A DNA stretch of 64,000 nucleotides from CAVQCA01 sp963763115 (GTDB taxonomy: Bacteria > Pseudomonadota > Gammaproteobacteria > UBA9214). The stretch is from contig CAVXNM010000026.1 in the NCBI GenBank assembly GCA_963763115.1, positions 20,380 through 84,379 on the forward strand. The letters run 5' to 3'. Every line of letters starts with the position of its first letter. The stretch's first letter is position 1. Below, one piece after another: positions 26,275 to 34,689 of the stretch. The translations under genes were made by a program, and so were the position numbers. Below the pieces are notes generated by a model that did no database searches, was not told where the DNA came from, and was given only the letters and a program-made list of their open reading frames with translations.

Positions 26275-26937
26275 TCAGTCCAATTCGACTACTTTGGCTT
26301 CAGTGGCAAACACGACCTGTTCAGCAATATTGGTTAAATGGTCTCCGTAGCGTTCGAGAAGATGCGATATCCAAAGCATTCGAGAAGCATCAGGGACAAG
26401 ATCCGGTCTGGACTGCATTTTTGAAAAAAGCATTTGAATCAGCTTCGCCTGTTCAGCATCGATATCATCATCCATCTTTGCAGCCATTTTCGCTCTCTCT
26501 GTATCTTTATCTCGGTATGCAACCAGAGTGGCCTGCATCATTTTGTTGCACAAGGAAGACATCTTTAACAAATCTGTGATTCCCACTTCTGACAGGTCAA
26601 TATCAGTCATCTGTAAAGAGATGGAAGCAATGTCAGATGCGTAGTCACCAATTCGTTCCAGATCACCGGCAATCCGTGTGGCGGCGACTACATCCTGTAG
26701 ATCATCGGCAACCAACTGATGAAGTGCAATTGCTGTCAGGCATTCCCTTTCAACAAGGTACCTGCCGCGGTTAATCTCTGCATCATGTTCAATGATGGGC
26801 TGACATAATGCTTTATTCTCACCAGTGAGGCAGGACATTGCCTGACCCATCGCATCTGCTACCGCAGTAAACAGATCAAGAAGGTTTTTTTTGATTTGCT
26901 TTTTTTTAACTACCAGAGCATGGCGGGACTCAGGCAT
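26275..26937 (-). CDS. PhoU-like protein
   Basis: 220 residues from ATG 26937, with AGGAG ten bases upstream; the frame also extends back to 26976 but lacks an RBS there. The protein is all-helical with two PhoU repeats, each carrying a metal-cluster motif: DLERIGDYASDI and LLERYGDHLTNIAE (the ExxxD pattern). PhoU proteins bind Fe or Mn/Zn clusters and restrain phosphate uptake with PhoR and the Pst transporter; stand-alone homologues are also coupled to Na/Pi cotransporters. No phosphate transporter lies nearby, so the partner is unknown. Confidence 0.88.
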   Translation of the reverse strand: MPESRHALVVKKKQIKKNLLDLFTAVADAMGQAMSCLTGENKALCQPIIEHDAEINRGRYLVERECLTAIALHQLVADDLQDVVAATRIAGDLERIGDYASDIASISLQMTDIDLSEVGITDLLKMSSLCNKMMQATLVAYRDKDTERAKMAAKMDDDIDAEQAKLIQMLFSKMQSRPDLVPDASRMLWISHLLERYGDHLTNIAEQVVFATEAKVVELD

Positions 26938-27005
26938 ATAATGTGTCTCCTGTGAATCGATGTTGGTAGAAAGCACATTTTACTCGATTCATGGAAAAAT
27001 AAATC

Positions 27006-27049
27006 TATTCAGTGACTTATGCAACTGGCCCTGTGCCGGTTTTTTGTTG
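27006..27049. terminator. Terminator, diverged copy of the one behind the tRNA-Met fragment
   Basis: A stem ACTGGC / GCCGGT (one G-U pair) with a short loop is followed by TTTTTT (27023-27045). The whole 44-base stretch matches 38166-38210 closely, starting TATTCAGYGACTTATG, although no tRNA sequence is present here. It lies just upstream of the PhoU-like gene, on the side away from that gene's stop, so it does not obviously terminate any neighbouring gene. Confidence 0.65.
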
Positions 27050-27330
27050 TAATTGCTGTGTAAATACGGAAGGTATCAATAAAAACCCTGACCAGTTCGG
27101 TATAGTTGATGTCATCAAGATAACTGTTCCTTGGTCATCAAATTCAACATCTTTATTGTCATTTTGACATATGTTGCTAGAACAACACTACGCCATACCC
27201 GGTATAAACTGCATCAAATTTATCGCCCTTGGTAATCTCCGATAGGGCAGCGGATTCTAACAGTCAATTCTGGAGACCAGTGATGAGATAAACGCCCGTT
27301 TGCCGTCAGATTCGTTAGCTTCCAACAAAA

Positions 27331-27960
27331 TCAGAATGGGGCAAAATTATTTAATGTCGCAAACGGCTTGCCAAAATTGATCCGACCACCTGAGACGATA
27401 CCGGAAGTGTCACCCGTCACGAATCCTGCCGCGCTGAGACCCACTAATCTTGAAACACAGTAGGTTTCGTCTTCCGGAGCGGCGTCGGCAGGGATTAGCT
27501 TGTCCTTGATCTTTCTGATTTTCAATCGCGCCGTAATATAACCTGAACCGAACAGTGCTCCGGTATCAAGTAGTGCGATTATGTTATCGCTGTTCTTTCT
27601 CTTGTCGACCACAGTATCCACGGCAATCAAGCTAATCATGGAACTTCCCGCCACGATAGCGCCGCTTTTCTTGTCCCAAACAACAAGAAAAATGGAACCC
27701 GGATTGTTGCAATCGGAGATCGCTGCAACGATGTCATTCGTGCCGGGTCTGCCATCACTTAGCTCCGCGAGGATATCCTCCTTCTTGATGGTTTCCGTGC
27801 TAATGTCATTTAAGCCGCTCTGGAAATGGATATACAGATTTATGTTACTGACCCGATGGACTGTAAAGAAAGAAAAAGACGGCACACTCCACAGTAGGCT
27901 CAATAACAGAACCGAGATTTTGCACAAACAGATCGTGTTTACGCTACCGAAGTTGTACAT
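27331..27960 (-). CDS. Hypothetical exported protein
   Basis: About 209 residues from the second ATG (27960); the first ATG of the frame is 27984. Residues about 10-30 (CKISVLLLSLLWSVPSFSFF) form a signal peptide-like hydrophobic stretch. The mature part has mixed beta-like sequence with a Gly/Asn/Asp flavour (DGRPGTNDIVAAISDCNNPG) and two Cys. I recognise no family. The sequence around it (26,977-27,330 and 27,961-28,218) has no other gene. Confidence 0.55.
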   Translation of the reverse strand: MYNFGSVNTICLCKISVLLLSLLWSVPSFSFFTVHRVSNINLYIHFQSGLNDISTETIKKEDILAELSDGRPGTNDIVAAISDCNNPGSIFLVVWDKKSGAIVAGSSMISLIAVDTVVDKRKNSDNIIALLDTGALFGSGYITARLKIRKIKDKLIPADAAPEDETYCVSRLVGLSAAGFVTGDTSGIVSGGRINFGKPFATLNNFAPF

Positions 27961-28218
27961 GATTTTGTCCTCAACGAATGTCACGCCCAGTCAATATTTA
28001 TCACCTGTTCACCCACTAAGCTCGGTTGATGAGCAATTACGTGTGAAACTGTGTAACCATAGGAAAAGAGTGAACTTGCTATCACGGAAAGGAATCCTCC
28101 CCTTGCAACATAGTAAGTCTTACACATTACTGCTCAATGTAAAGCATGTCATATGTTGCATGGCTATGTTGCGAATCAGCTTATCCACCGTTTTGATCTA
28201 TTGGCGATGGCTTGGTGG

Positions 28219-28510
28219 CTGTGTATGGCGAATTGATATTCAGGCAGCAACAGGTAGCAGATATAACCCACGACAATGAGAATTCCAGTGGAAATTGTTG
28301 AGAGTCAGGAAGTCGGTGTGAGATTCACCTGTTATTTCGGACGGAGTGCCGTCATCAATCGCTGTATGTGTGCGGTGCGAATTGTGCTACTGGCGGAAAT
28401 CAGCCAGCTTTCGCTCCAGGTCACTGACATTCCAGAACAACACCTGGTCAAGAAATTCTCGACGAATGGTTCCAATCAGCCGTTCGACGAAGGGATGCGA
28501 TAGTGGCGTA
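28219..28510 (-). mobile_element. IS-A fragment: right end plus transposase C-terminus
   Basis: The plus strand begins TGTATGGCGAATTGATATTC, the same end as the element at 16,602. On the minus strand the frame reads TPLSHPFVERLIGTIRREF, then LFWNVSDLERKLADFRQ, matching the C-terminal part of the IS-A transposase, including the catalytic Glu helix. The left part of the element is missing. Confidence 0.75.
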
Positions 28511-29015
28511 TACTTTCGGTTGAACTGTGGCGAGTGTTCAGCGTACATTTGACTCACCTGACGTGGCGACACTATGTTGTGGACGCGCTCGCTTATTGGC
28601 TGCTGTTTACTACGCGGCAAGGCGAAATTCGACAGCCGCAAATGGCTTGGTCATAGTAGCCAGTGTTGTAGTCTCAGTCACCGTTGTCGTGCTTCGGCTG
28701 CACCCGATTTATGGTGTCTTGTCTGACCTGTGCTGCGTTTCGCCTGCGATGGATACGTATTTCTACGTATTGAACCCTCATTCTTGTCAGCTCACACACA
28801 GAGGTACAGCCTGCAATCATCAAGCGGCTTGCCGGCTTGGGGACGTGAAAATGAGAGGATCAGTCAGGAGAAACGCGCGAAGTAGCGGCTTATTGTGTGA
28901 TTGTACGGAGGTGGCATTGCATTCGCGAACTGATTGGATCCAATTATTATGGACCACAGACGTAGTCGGCCACGAAGTCGGCAAGGGGGATTGCCCCTAA
29001 TCAGATCGTCGGTGG
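28511..29015. other. Intergenic region, nothing supported
   Basis: About 500 bases between the IS-A fragment and higA. Long plus-strand frames exist but have no motif, RBS or composition that convinces me. Confidence 0.35.
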
Positions 29016-29321
29016 TCAGGCAACCCGTGTATGAATGCGCTTCTCGATCTCGGGCCAGGTGGTACGCTGCACGACCCGCAGGTCGTAGTCGGCTTGCAGG
29101 CCGATCCAGGTTTCCGGCGAAACACCGAAGTACTTGCCAAGGCGCAGCGCTGTATCAGCCGAAATGGCGCGTCTACCGTTGACGATGCCGCTGATGCGTC
29201 CGGGCGGTACGACGAGATCGCATGCCAGTTGATTGATGCTGATCCCCATCGGTTTCATGAAATCCTCCAGCAGGATCTCGCCGGGATGGATAGGGTCGAG
29301 CAACTCCTGTCTTGCGGTCAT
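29016..29321 (-). CDS. higA: HigA-family antitoxin
   Basis: 101 residues. IHPGEILLEDFMKPMGISIN is the family start, followed by the XRE-type helix-turn-helix NQLACDLVVPPGRISGIVNG and RRAISADTALRLGKYFG, then WIGLQADYDL. This is the classical HigA antitoxin, which binds its own operator and neutralises a RelE-fold HigB. In the family the toxin gene comes first; here the truncated higB (29,330-29,506) lies directly upstream with a 9-base gap, so the antitoxin has outlived its toxin. Confidence 0.9.
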   Translation of the reverse strand: MTARQELLDPIHPGEILLEDFMKPMGISINQLACDLVVPPGRISGIVNGRRAISADTALRLGKYFGVSPETWIGLQADYDLRVVQRTTWPEIEKRIHTRVA

Positions 29322-29329
29322 GGTTCACC

Positions 29330-29506
29330 TCAGTGGTAATCGACGATTTCTGCATCACAGGCATTTCCTTCCTTCCAGGTAAAGCAGATTCGATACTGGT
29401 CATTAACGCGGATGCTGTATTGGCCTTTGCGGTCGCCCTTCAGAGCGTCCAGCCGGTTCCCCGGCGGCACTCGCAGATCTTCAAGGCGCCTGGCGCCTCT
29501 GCGGAA
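29330..29506 (-). pseudogene. higB: HigB toxin, N-terminally truncated
   Basis: The C-terminal 55-58 residues of a RelE/HigB-like mRNA interferase are recognisable: LRVPPGNRLDALKGDRKG, then QYSIRVNDQYRICFTW, ending AEIVDYH. The N-terminal third of the toxin is missing; upstream sequence instead belongs to the SDR gene, which ends in the same stretch. Because the catalytic C-terminal residues (the Tyr/His end) remain but the fold is incomplete, it should be inactive. The frame is open further to 29,590 but those codons are SDR sequence read in another frame. Confidence 0.75.
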
Positions 29507-30099
29507 CCGGTCGCGAGATATCTCGGTGTCCTGATCGAGTCCGCACAACTTGAAAGTACGTCGACGCCGCCATCTTTCATTTCTGCCCACAGACCCTCGG
29601 CGAGTATGGTATTGAATGCTTTCAATGCCGCAATGGTTGCGATGCGTGGACTGCCCTGGGCGCCGGGAAGTGATGACATCAGGACGATGCCCCCCGCACA
29701 GCGTGCCAGCATCTTCTCGGAGATTGACCGGACCAGCAGTAAAGGGGCGGTCACGCTGATGTCGACGACACGCTGTAAATCCTCGCGCTCGACATGGACA
29801 AGCTTCGCGATCGGCGCGAACGCCGCGTTGTAAACGAGCAGTCCGACATCGACGGAGAGTATATCCAGGAACACATGGGTATCGGCATGGTCAGCCAGAT
29901 CGAGCGGCACGGACATCGTTTCGATGTGCCAGGTCTCTGCCAGTCTTGTGGCGAGTGCGTCCAGCAGGTCGCGACGCTGGGCAACCAGGATCACATTCAG
30001 CCCGCGCTTCACCAACGCTTCTGCACAGGCTGCACCCAATTCTTCCGAGGCGCCAGCGACGATTGTCCACGGTCCATACTTGTTCCTGAAATCCGTCAT
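29440..30099 (-). CDS. Short-chain dehydrogenase-like protein, probably truncated and inactive
   Basis: About 219 residues. The N-terminus WTIVAGASEELGAACAEALV has a weakened cofactor motif (GASEELG for TGxxxGIG), NNAG is replaced by VYNAAF, and VLMSSLPGAQG keeps the catalytic Ser. At the YxxxK site the sequence is ATIAALKAFN, with Ile where Tyr should be. Relatives read ATYAATKAFN. The end of the protein (from about residue 200) is in the region shared with the higB remnant, so the natural C-terminus is lost. Missing Tyr plus truncation suggest a non-functional reductase. Confidence 0.7.
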   Translation of the reverse strand: MTDFRNKYGPWTIVAGASEELGAACAEALVKRGLNVILVAQRRDLLDALATRLAETWHIETMSVPLDLADHADTHVFLDILSVDVGLLVYNAAFAPIAKLVHVEREDLQRVVDISVTAPLLLVRSISEKMLARCAGGIVLMSSLPGAQGSPRIATIAALKAFNTILAEGLWAEMKDGGVDVLSSCADSIRTPRYLATGSAEAPGALKICECRRGTGWTL

Positions 30100-30150
30100 G
30101 AACGAGTCTTATTGCAGATCGAATCGCCACGACCGTGGTGATTGGCCATA

Positions 30151-31461
30151 ATGCGAATCATGAGTACCTACAGACCCGTTACCGCCTCGGCGGTTGTTAT
30201 TGCGAACATGATCGGCACCGGCGTGTTTACCAGCCTTGGCTTTCAACTGATGGATATCCAGTCCGGATTTCCACTGATGATGTTGTGGGCCGTCGGCGGC
30301 CTGACGGCGCTGTGTGGCGCGCTGACCTATGCCGAACTCGGTGCCACATTGCCCCGATCTGGTGGGGAGTATAATTTCCTCGCTGAAATCTATCATCCCG
30401 CCGCGGGGTTCGTTTCGGGCTGGATATCCGCGACGATCGGGTTTGCCGCGCCGATCGCGCTTGCGGCCATCACCTTCGCCACCTACCTGGGGTCGGTTTT
30501 TCCTTCGATGAACCCGACCCTTGCCGCCAGCGCATTGGTGATTCTCCTGACCTTTGTACACAGCACCTCGCACAAGAACAGCGGTGAAGTGCAGATGGTT
30601 TTTACTGCACTCAAGATCACCGCGATCCTGGTTTTCTGTGGGCTCGCAATGGCCCTTGTTAAAGAGCCGCAGCCCATCGATTTCCTGCCGGAGCCCGGCG
30701 ATGGGGCGCTTTTGACGGGTAGCACGTTCGCGGTTTCGCTCATTTTCGTCAACTATGCGTATACTGGATGGAACGCAGCGACCTACCTGACTAACGAGAT
30801 TTCAGAGCCGCAGCGCTACATCCCGAGAATATTGATTGTTGGCACCGCGATCGTGCTGGTGTTGTATTTGCTTCTGAATTTCACGTTCCTCTACGTTGCG
30901 CCGGTTGACGCCATGCGGGGCAAGGTTGAGATCGGCTACATTGCTGCGAACTACGCGTTCGGCGAATCCGGGGGCAGCATCATGGCGGTTGTGTTGGCGG
31001 CGCTCCTCATTTCGACCGTCAGCGCAATGATCATGGCGGGACCCAGAGTTCTGCAGGTGATTGGTCAGGACGTTCGGCCGTTTCGAGTGTTGTCACGCAC
31101 CAATGCCGACGGCATCCCCGTGGTGGCAATCGTGGTGCAGTCGACCCTGACGCTTGCGTTTATCCTGACGTCCACATTCGAGTCGATTCTCGTTTTTTCC
31201 GGTTTCACCCTTGCGATCAACACGCTGTTCGCAGTGGCGGGCATCTACGTGTTGCGATGGCGTGATCCTTCGCGTCTGCGTCCCTATCGTACCTTTGGAT
31301 ATCCGGTGACGCCCGCTATCTATTTGCTACTCAACGCCTGGACGCTTGTCTATATCGCGATGGAACGACCGGAAGAAGCCTTCATGGGCCTCGCGCTGAT
31401 CCTTGTGGGTGGTATCTTCTATGCGCTGACCGCAATCAGCGGATCCCGGAAAACAGAATAA
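30151..31461 (+). CDS. APC-superfamily amino-acid permease
   Basis: About 436 residues with roughly twelve hydrophobic segments. The N-terminal helix contains VIANMIGTGVFTSLGF, the unwound GTG substrate-binding motif of APC (LeuT-fold) permeases, and ALTYAELGATLPRSGGEYNF is the conserved TM2/loop signature. FVNYAYTGWNAATYLTNEI corresponds to TM6. It would import an amino acid or exchange amino acids across the inner membrane; substrate not readable. Starts at 30151 and 30160 are both possible. Divergent from the SDR-like gene, with a very short shared upstream region of about 50 bases. Confidence 0.88.
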   Translation: MRIMSTYRPVTASAVVIANMIGTGVFTSLGFQLMDIQSGFPLMMLWAVGGLTALCGALTYAELGATLPRSGGEYNFLAEIYHPAAGFVSGWISATIGFAAPIALAAITFATYLGSVFPSMNPTLAASALVILLTFVHSTSHKNSGEVQMVFTALKITAILVFCGLAMALVKEPQPIDFLPEPGDGALLTGSTFAVSLIFVNYAYTGWNAATYLTNEISEPQRYIPRILIVGTAIVLVLYLLLNFTFLYVAPVDAMRGKVEIGYIAANYAFGESGGSIMAVVLAALLISTVSAMIMAGPRVLQVIGQDVRPFRVLSRTNADGIPVVAIVVQSTLTLAFILTSTFESILVFSGFTLAINTLFAVAGIYVLRWRDPSRLRPYRTFGYPVTPAIYLLLNAWTLVYIAMERPEEAFMGLALILVGGIFYALTAISGSRKTE

Positions 31462-31966
31462 GCGCAAACGTTGACGCTTTATAGTGAATATAGCCGGGTT
31501 TGTCCGAGATCAACTTCCGCTCGATCATCGGGATATTGATAACGGTAAAGAGCAGCAGCTCTCTGATGGGACCGAGTGCCATTGTTGTCGTTGCGTCTCC
31601 GAGCGACGCGCAGCCGAACAGAAATATCGATATCCAGGACCCGATCTCGCCGAGGTAGTTTGGATGTCGGCACCAGCGTCACACGCCGGACGCCAGCACT
31701 TCAGCCGGCGAGGCACGGGTCGCACGGAAGCGGTGTAACTCGATATCGGTCTGCGTCTCCAGCCACACAGCGAGGATACCAATGGCGCCCGCTACCAGAT
31801 CAAGGGCGCCGAAAGGGTGTGAGCCATCATTGCTAGGGCCGGTTATCGCTTCGTTAAGGTCCAGTAGCTGTTCGCCAAACTGAGACTGCGAGAATGGAAT
31901 TCCCATGAATTGGGATAACGGTGACCGAAATGTGCTTTGTCCTGCTATCACGTGGCCTCCGCACAA
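31436..31966 (-). pseudogene. DUF1295 / steroid-reductase-like membrane protein, N-truncated with in-frame TGA
   Basis: The frame reads VAGAIGILAVWLETQTDIEL, then EVLASGV, a TGA at 31679-31681, and continues in the same frame RWCRHPNYLGEIGSWISIFL and IPMIERKLISDKPGY. This is the C-terminal catalytic-like half of the DUF1295 family, in which the RHPNYxGE motif is normally preceded by G(L/I)W; TGA stands exactly where this Trp is expected. The N-terminal membrane helices are missing. It overlaps the permease 3' end slightly in antisense. Confidence 0.75.
31842..31945. repeat. About 100-base imperfect repeat, copy 1
   Basis: From GGTTATCGCTTCGTTAAGG through GGTCCAGTAGCTGTTCGCCA to GACCGAAATGTGC this matches 35345-35445 with scattered substitutions. 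On the minus strand both read as GEQLLDLNEAIT / GEQLLDLNDAIT, so it may come from a decayed gene or element end. Copy 1 abuts the 5' side of the DUF1295 remnant. Confidence 0.6.
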
Positions 31967-32214
31967 CCTGAGCGCATTGAATGATAACTATTGGTCGATA
32001 GTCTAAGTATGATAACAAGGTGTAAATGTCCCTTAATTGCCGTATTCGAGACTTCTACCGGGTAAAGTGTTTTGTCTTGTTATGGCTGACAGTTGCCGTT
32101 TAGTGATGGCTTATATAGACGACCACTAAACAAGCGCCTTTGATCACAAGCCGATGTTGCGGTGATACGATTCGACGATGCATCGTCTATCAAAGTGGGC
32201 GTAGCCTAAACATT

Positions 32215-32733
32215 ATGGGGTCACCAATACTCTACATCTTTACGGGCTTGCCGGGCTCAGGCAAGACAAAGCTCTCGCAGTGCTTAGCCGGCCGTGTTGG
32301 CGCCGTTTACCTGCGCATCGATACCATCGAACAGGCGCTGCGTGATCTTTGTGAAATCAACGTCAAGGGAGAGGGTTATCGGCTCGCGTATCGACTCGCT
32401 GCTGACAATCTAAGGCTCGGGTTGAGTGTGGTTGCCGACTCATGCAATCCAATCGCACTGACGCGTCGTGAGTGGGAGAAGGTGGCTGAGTTTGAAGGCG
32501 CGAAGTCTATTAATATCGAGGTTACTTGCTCTGACTTGGCTGAGCACCGTCGCCGGGTGGAAACCAGGGAGCCCACGATTCCAATGCTCGAGCACCCGAC
32601 ATGGGAGCAAGTGGTGCAAAGGGAGTATGAACCATGGAATCAGCAACGGATTATCATCGATACCGCGGGACGTACAGTGGAGGCGTCCTGCTCCGAGCTG
32701 TATGCTCTGATTGCCGACGTGGCCCGTGATTGA
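32215..32733 (+). CDS. AAA/zeta-toxin-like P-loop small-molecule kinase
   Basis: About 172 residues from ATG 32215. The N-terminus ILYIFTGLPGSGKTKLSQ is a Walker A motif of the AAA_33/zeta-toxin/gluconate-kinase-like group; YLRIDTIEQAL follows as the nucleotide/substrate strand, and VVADSCNPIALTRREW matches the next strand and helix; EHRRRVETRE is the lid region with arginines. It should transfer phosphate from ATP to a small molecule, identity unknown. No ribosome binding site stands out, and the frame is open further upstream to 32140. Stand-alone gene. Confidence 0.8.
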   Translation: MGSPILYIFTGLPGSGKTKLSQCLAGRVGAVYLRIDTIEQALRDLCEINVKGEGYRLAYRLAADNLRLGLSVVADSCNPIALTRREWEKVAEFEGAKSINIEVTCSDLAEHRRRVETREPTIPMLEHPTWEQVVQREYEPWNQQRIIIDTAGRTVEASCSELYALIADVARD

Positions 32734-32820
32734 AACAGATTGAACGAGACTCACGGCGGAGTCTCGCACTGACTGGTTGTGGCAGAAATGCGACCTACAG
32801 GCTGAACTTAAAGGATCAAT

Positions 32821-33246
32821 TCATATCCGTGGTCTGGCGAATACCTGGGTCCAGTAAATCGAGTAATCTGAGCCACTGACTGTGTAACTAGCAGCCCCGA
32901 ATTCTGTGTACGATGAGTACATGATATTTGCACAATGACCAGGGCTATCCAGCCATGCCGTCATGACTGTGTCAATGGACTGTTGGCCGGCGGCGATATT
33001 CTCACCTACAGCAGACCAGTCATAGCCAGCATTTGTGACTCGATCCCCCGGAGCTAAACCATTAGAGCCGGTGTGACTGAAAAAGTTTTGATCACCCATA
33101 TCGCGACTGTGATCATAGGCAACATTTTCCAGTGTGCAATGCCAGCTCAAGGCAGTAGTGGCCGGATAATTCACACTACCGCAATTACGGGCTTGCGATC
33201 TGGCATCATTCACCTGTGTCAGTATCTCCTTATCACTATCTGACAT
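32821..33246 (-). CDS. CAP/SCP-domain protein, secretion part lost
   Basis: 141 residues of a CAP (cysteine-rich secretory/PR-1) domain: ILTQVNDARSQARNCG, then HSRDMGDQNFFSHTGSNG (conserved His and Glu/Asp region), GENIAAGQ, WLDSPGHCANIM and WTQVFA. These are usually secreted. Upstream of ATG 33246 the frame stays open through PAPGTGGNEAYNLGSTPQAV to a TAA at about 33,327, beyond which a Pro-rich stretch QAPPAPPPP continues in the same frame up to another stop. This points to an original signal peptide plus Pro-rich linker destroyed by nonsense mutations. The surviving domain would be cytoplasmic. Confidence 0.8.
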   Translation of the reverse strand: MSDSDKEILTQVNDARSQARNCGSVNYPATTALSWHCTLENVAYDHSRDMGDQNFFSHTGSNGLAPGDRVTNAGYDWSAVGENIAAGQQSIDTVMTAWLDSPGHCANIMYSSYTEFGAASYTVSGSDYSIYWTQVFARPRI

Positions 33247-33539
33247 GCATTGGTCGATGACAGCCTGCGGTGTACTGCCCAGGTTATATGCTTCATTGCC
33301 TCCAGTTCCTGGTGCTGGGGTTTACGGCGGGGGAGGTGCTGGAGGGGCTTGTGTGGGGTTACCGTCAACTTACTTCGAGCTAACTCTCAGTACCAAGCCT
33401 GGAGATCGAGGATTCAGGGCAGGGTGCGAATGTCTGGAAGGCCAAGCTGGACATGCAGTTACGGGTGGCTATCGGCAGCCATTGTTAAGGGTTGTAAGAT
33501 GCCTGCCCCCGGCCGCCGACGTTGTCGGGGCACGCAACG

Positions 33540-33730
33540 CTCAACGGGCAGGCAATCACAATCCCTGTCTGGACAAACACCAGAGCATACCGCCACTTCG
33601 ACGTGTGACGTGCAATCCAGAACCAGAGCACACGGTCTCCGGGATTAATTCTTGGGTGCTGGGCAGTTCGCTGATACACACTGAGCTGGTGTCTCTATGC
33701 CACGATCTCGAGTTTCAACGAGAGCCGCAC
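33540..33730 (-). pseudogene. IS-B transposase N-terminal fragment
   Basis: The minus strand reads LKLEIVA, an in-frame TAG, RHQLSVYQRTAQHPRINPGD and RVLWFWIAR, then RYALVFVQTGIVIA. It matches the fragment at 13,400-13,881 (LQLEIVALRHQLAVYQRT, ALVFVQTGTVIT). Nothing of the catalytic domain remains. Confidence 0.7.
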
Positions 33731-33777
33731 TCGAAACAGGGTGGACACAAATGCGAACTGCGCACAGGCAATGGGCT

Positions 33778-34125
33778 TTATAGTACTGGATCCACTTCGG
33801 CAGCAACAATAACAGAGAATTTTAAGCTGACGCTGCTTTTGAATAAGATCAAGGATATCAGGCAGCACGAATTATCGGGAAGGACAACCGAAATCTTGGG
33901 TGCGCGTCGCCGTGAACGATGAAGAATCAGGAGTTGCTGCTTCATGAGCAGGCTGTCAGCGACAACGGCCCGCGCACCGCCAGGCTCCAGGAGTTTGGCA
34001 ACCGTAGTAAATGGATGCGCGAGGATTACCAGCAGATCCTTCATGGCAGAGCAGGGCAGGGAAGGTTGCGTGCTAGAACAAGACTGTCTAACCTACTGTT
34101 TTCAGGTAATAATTAACCATTCGCC
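33778..34125 (-). mobile_element. IS-A fragment: left end plus transposase N-terminus
   Basis: Minus-strand frame MKDLLVILAHPFTTVAKLLE, then ADSLLMKQQLLILHRSRRRA, matches the start of the transposase at 16,602-17,803; here the stop seen at codon 6 of that copy is absent. The coding match ends after about 55 residues. The flanking TTTTCAGGTAATAATTAACC resembles the IS-A left end. Confidence 0.7.
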
Positions 34126-34178
34126 TGGTACAGTGTGAGGTTTATATTGCGCTTACCGAAAGCAGAGGGCAGCATGGC

Positions 34179-34457
34179 TCATACTTTTCCCACAACAGTG
34201 CTGGCTAAACGGCGGTCTGGCTGGGTGCGGCGGTCGTACTGTATCCAGTTCCCGTGGTCGTCGTAGAAGGGGATGTGCCTAGTTGTTGCCCGCTGGCGGC
34301 GGTCCGGCTGGACTCGGCGGTCCGGCTGAGCGTAGCGGTCTTGGGAGTGGACGTGGCGTTCTTGGATCTGGGTAATCTTCGAGACTACGATACAGAGCAT
34401 AAATCCAAAGGCACCACCCACTACTATCCCTACAATCCCTACTAGGGAATACAGCAT
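34179..34457 (-). CDS. Small membrane protein with DRR repeats (92 aa)
   Basis: ATG 34457 follows GGAGGA by nine bases; the earlier in-frame start at 34490 has no RBS. Residues 2-25 (LYSLVGIVGIVVGGAFGFML) form one membrane helix. The rest is hydrophilic with four copies of a DRR unit in the form QPDRRVQPDRR and YDRRTQPDRR separated by HIPFYDDHGNWIQ. Repeats of this RxxPDRR kind are found before PilZ-type or cytoplasmic signalling domains and as short linkers; function unknown. Arg-rich repeats could bind lipid head groups or nucleotides. Confidence 0.6.
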   Translation of the reverse strand: MLYSLVGIVGIVVGGAFGFMLCIVVSKITQIQERHVHSQDRYAQPDRRVQPDRRQRATTRHIPFYDDHGNWIQYDRRTQPDRRLASTVVGKV

Positions 34458-34689
34458 TATCGGTTCCTCCAATGCCGCTAATGCAGCCATAGGTTCAACC
34501 CGTTCGGAGGGAAATGAAAGAGGTTTCTGAGGACTTTCTTACAATTCCCGCAGAATGTTAGCCCGCATTTCTCACCGATAGAATTGAATAAGGCCGAGTT
34601 CCATGGCATAACATTGTGCGACCAAGTAGTTGCAGCCAAAGGAGTCAGCGGCCTTATGAAGGCAGAGTGTACTGCAAGTCAACTGGAAT

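Noticed and set aside
28527..29182. Plus-strand frames between IS-A fragment and higA
   Set aside because: They overlap the antitoxin in antisense or have no support.
30950..31970. Recoding of TGA as Trp suggested by DUF1295 and DUF4403
   Set aside because: Many intact genes nearby end in TGA and the DUF1295 gene is otherwise truncated; simple nonsense mutations explain it.
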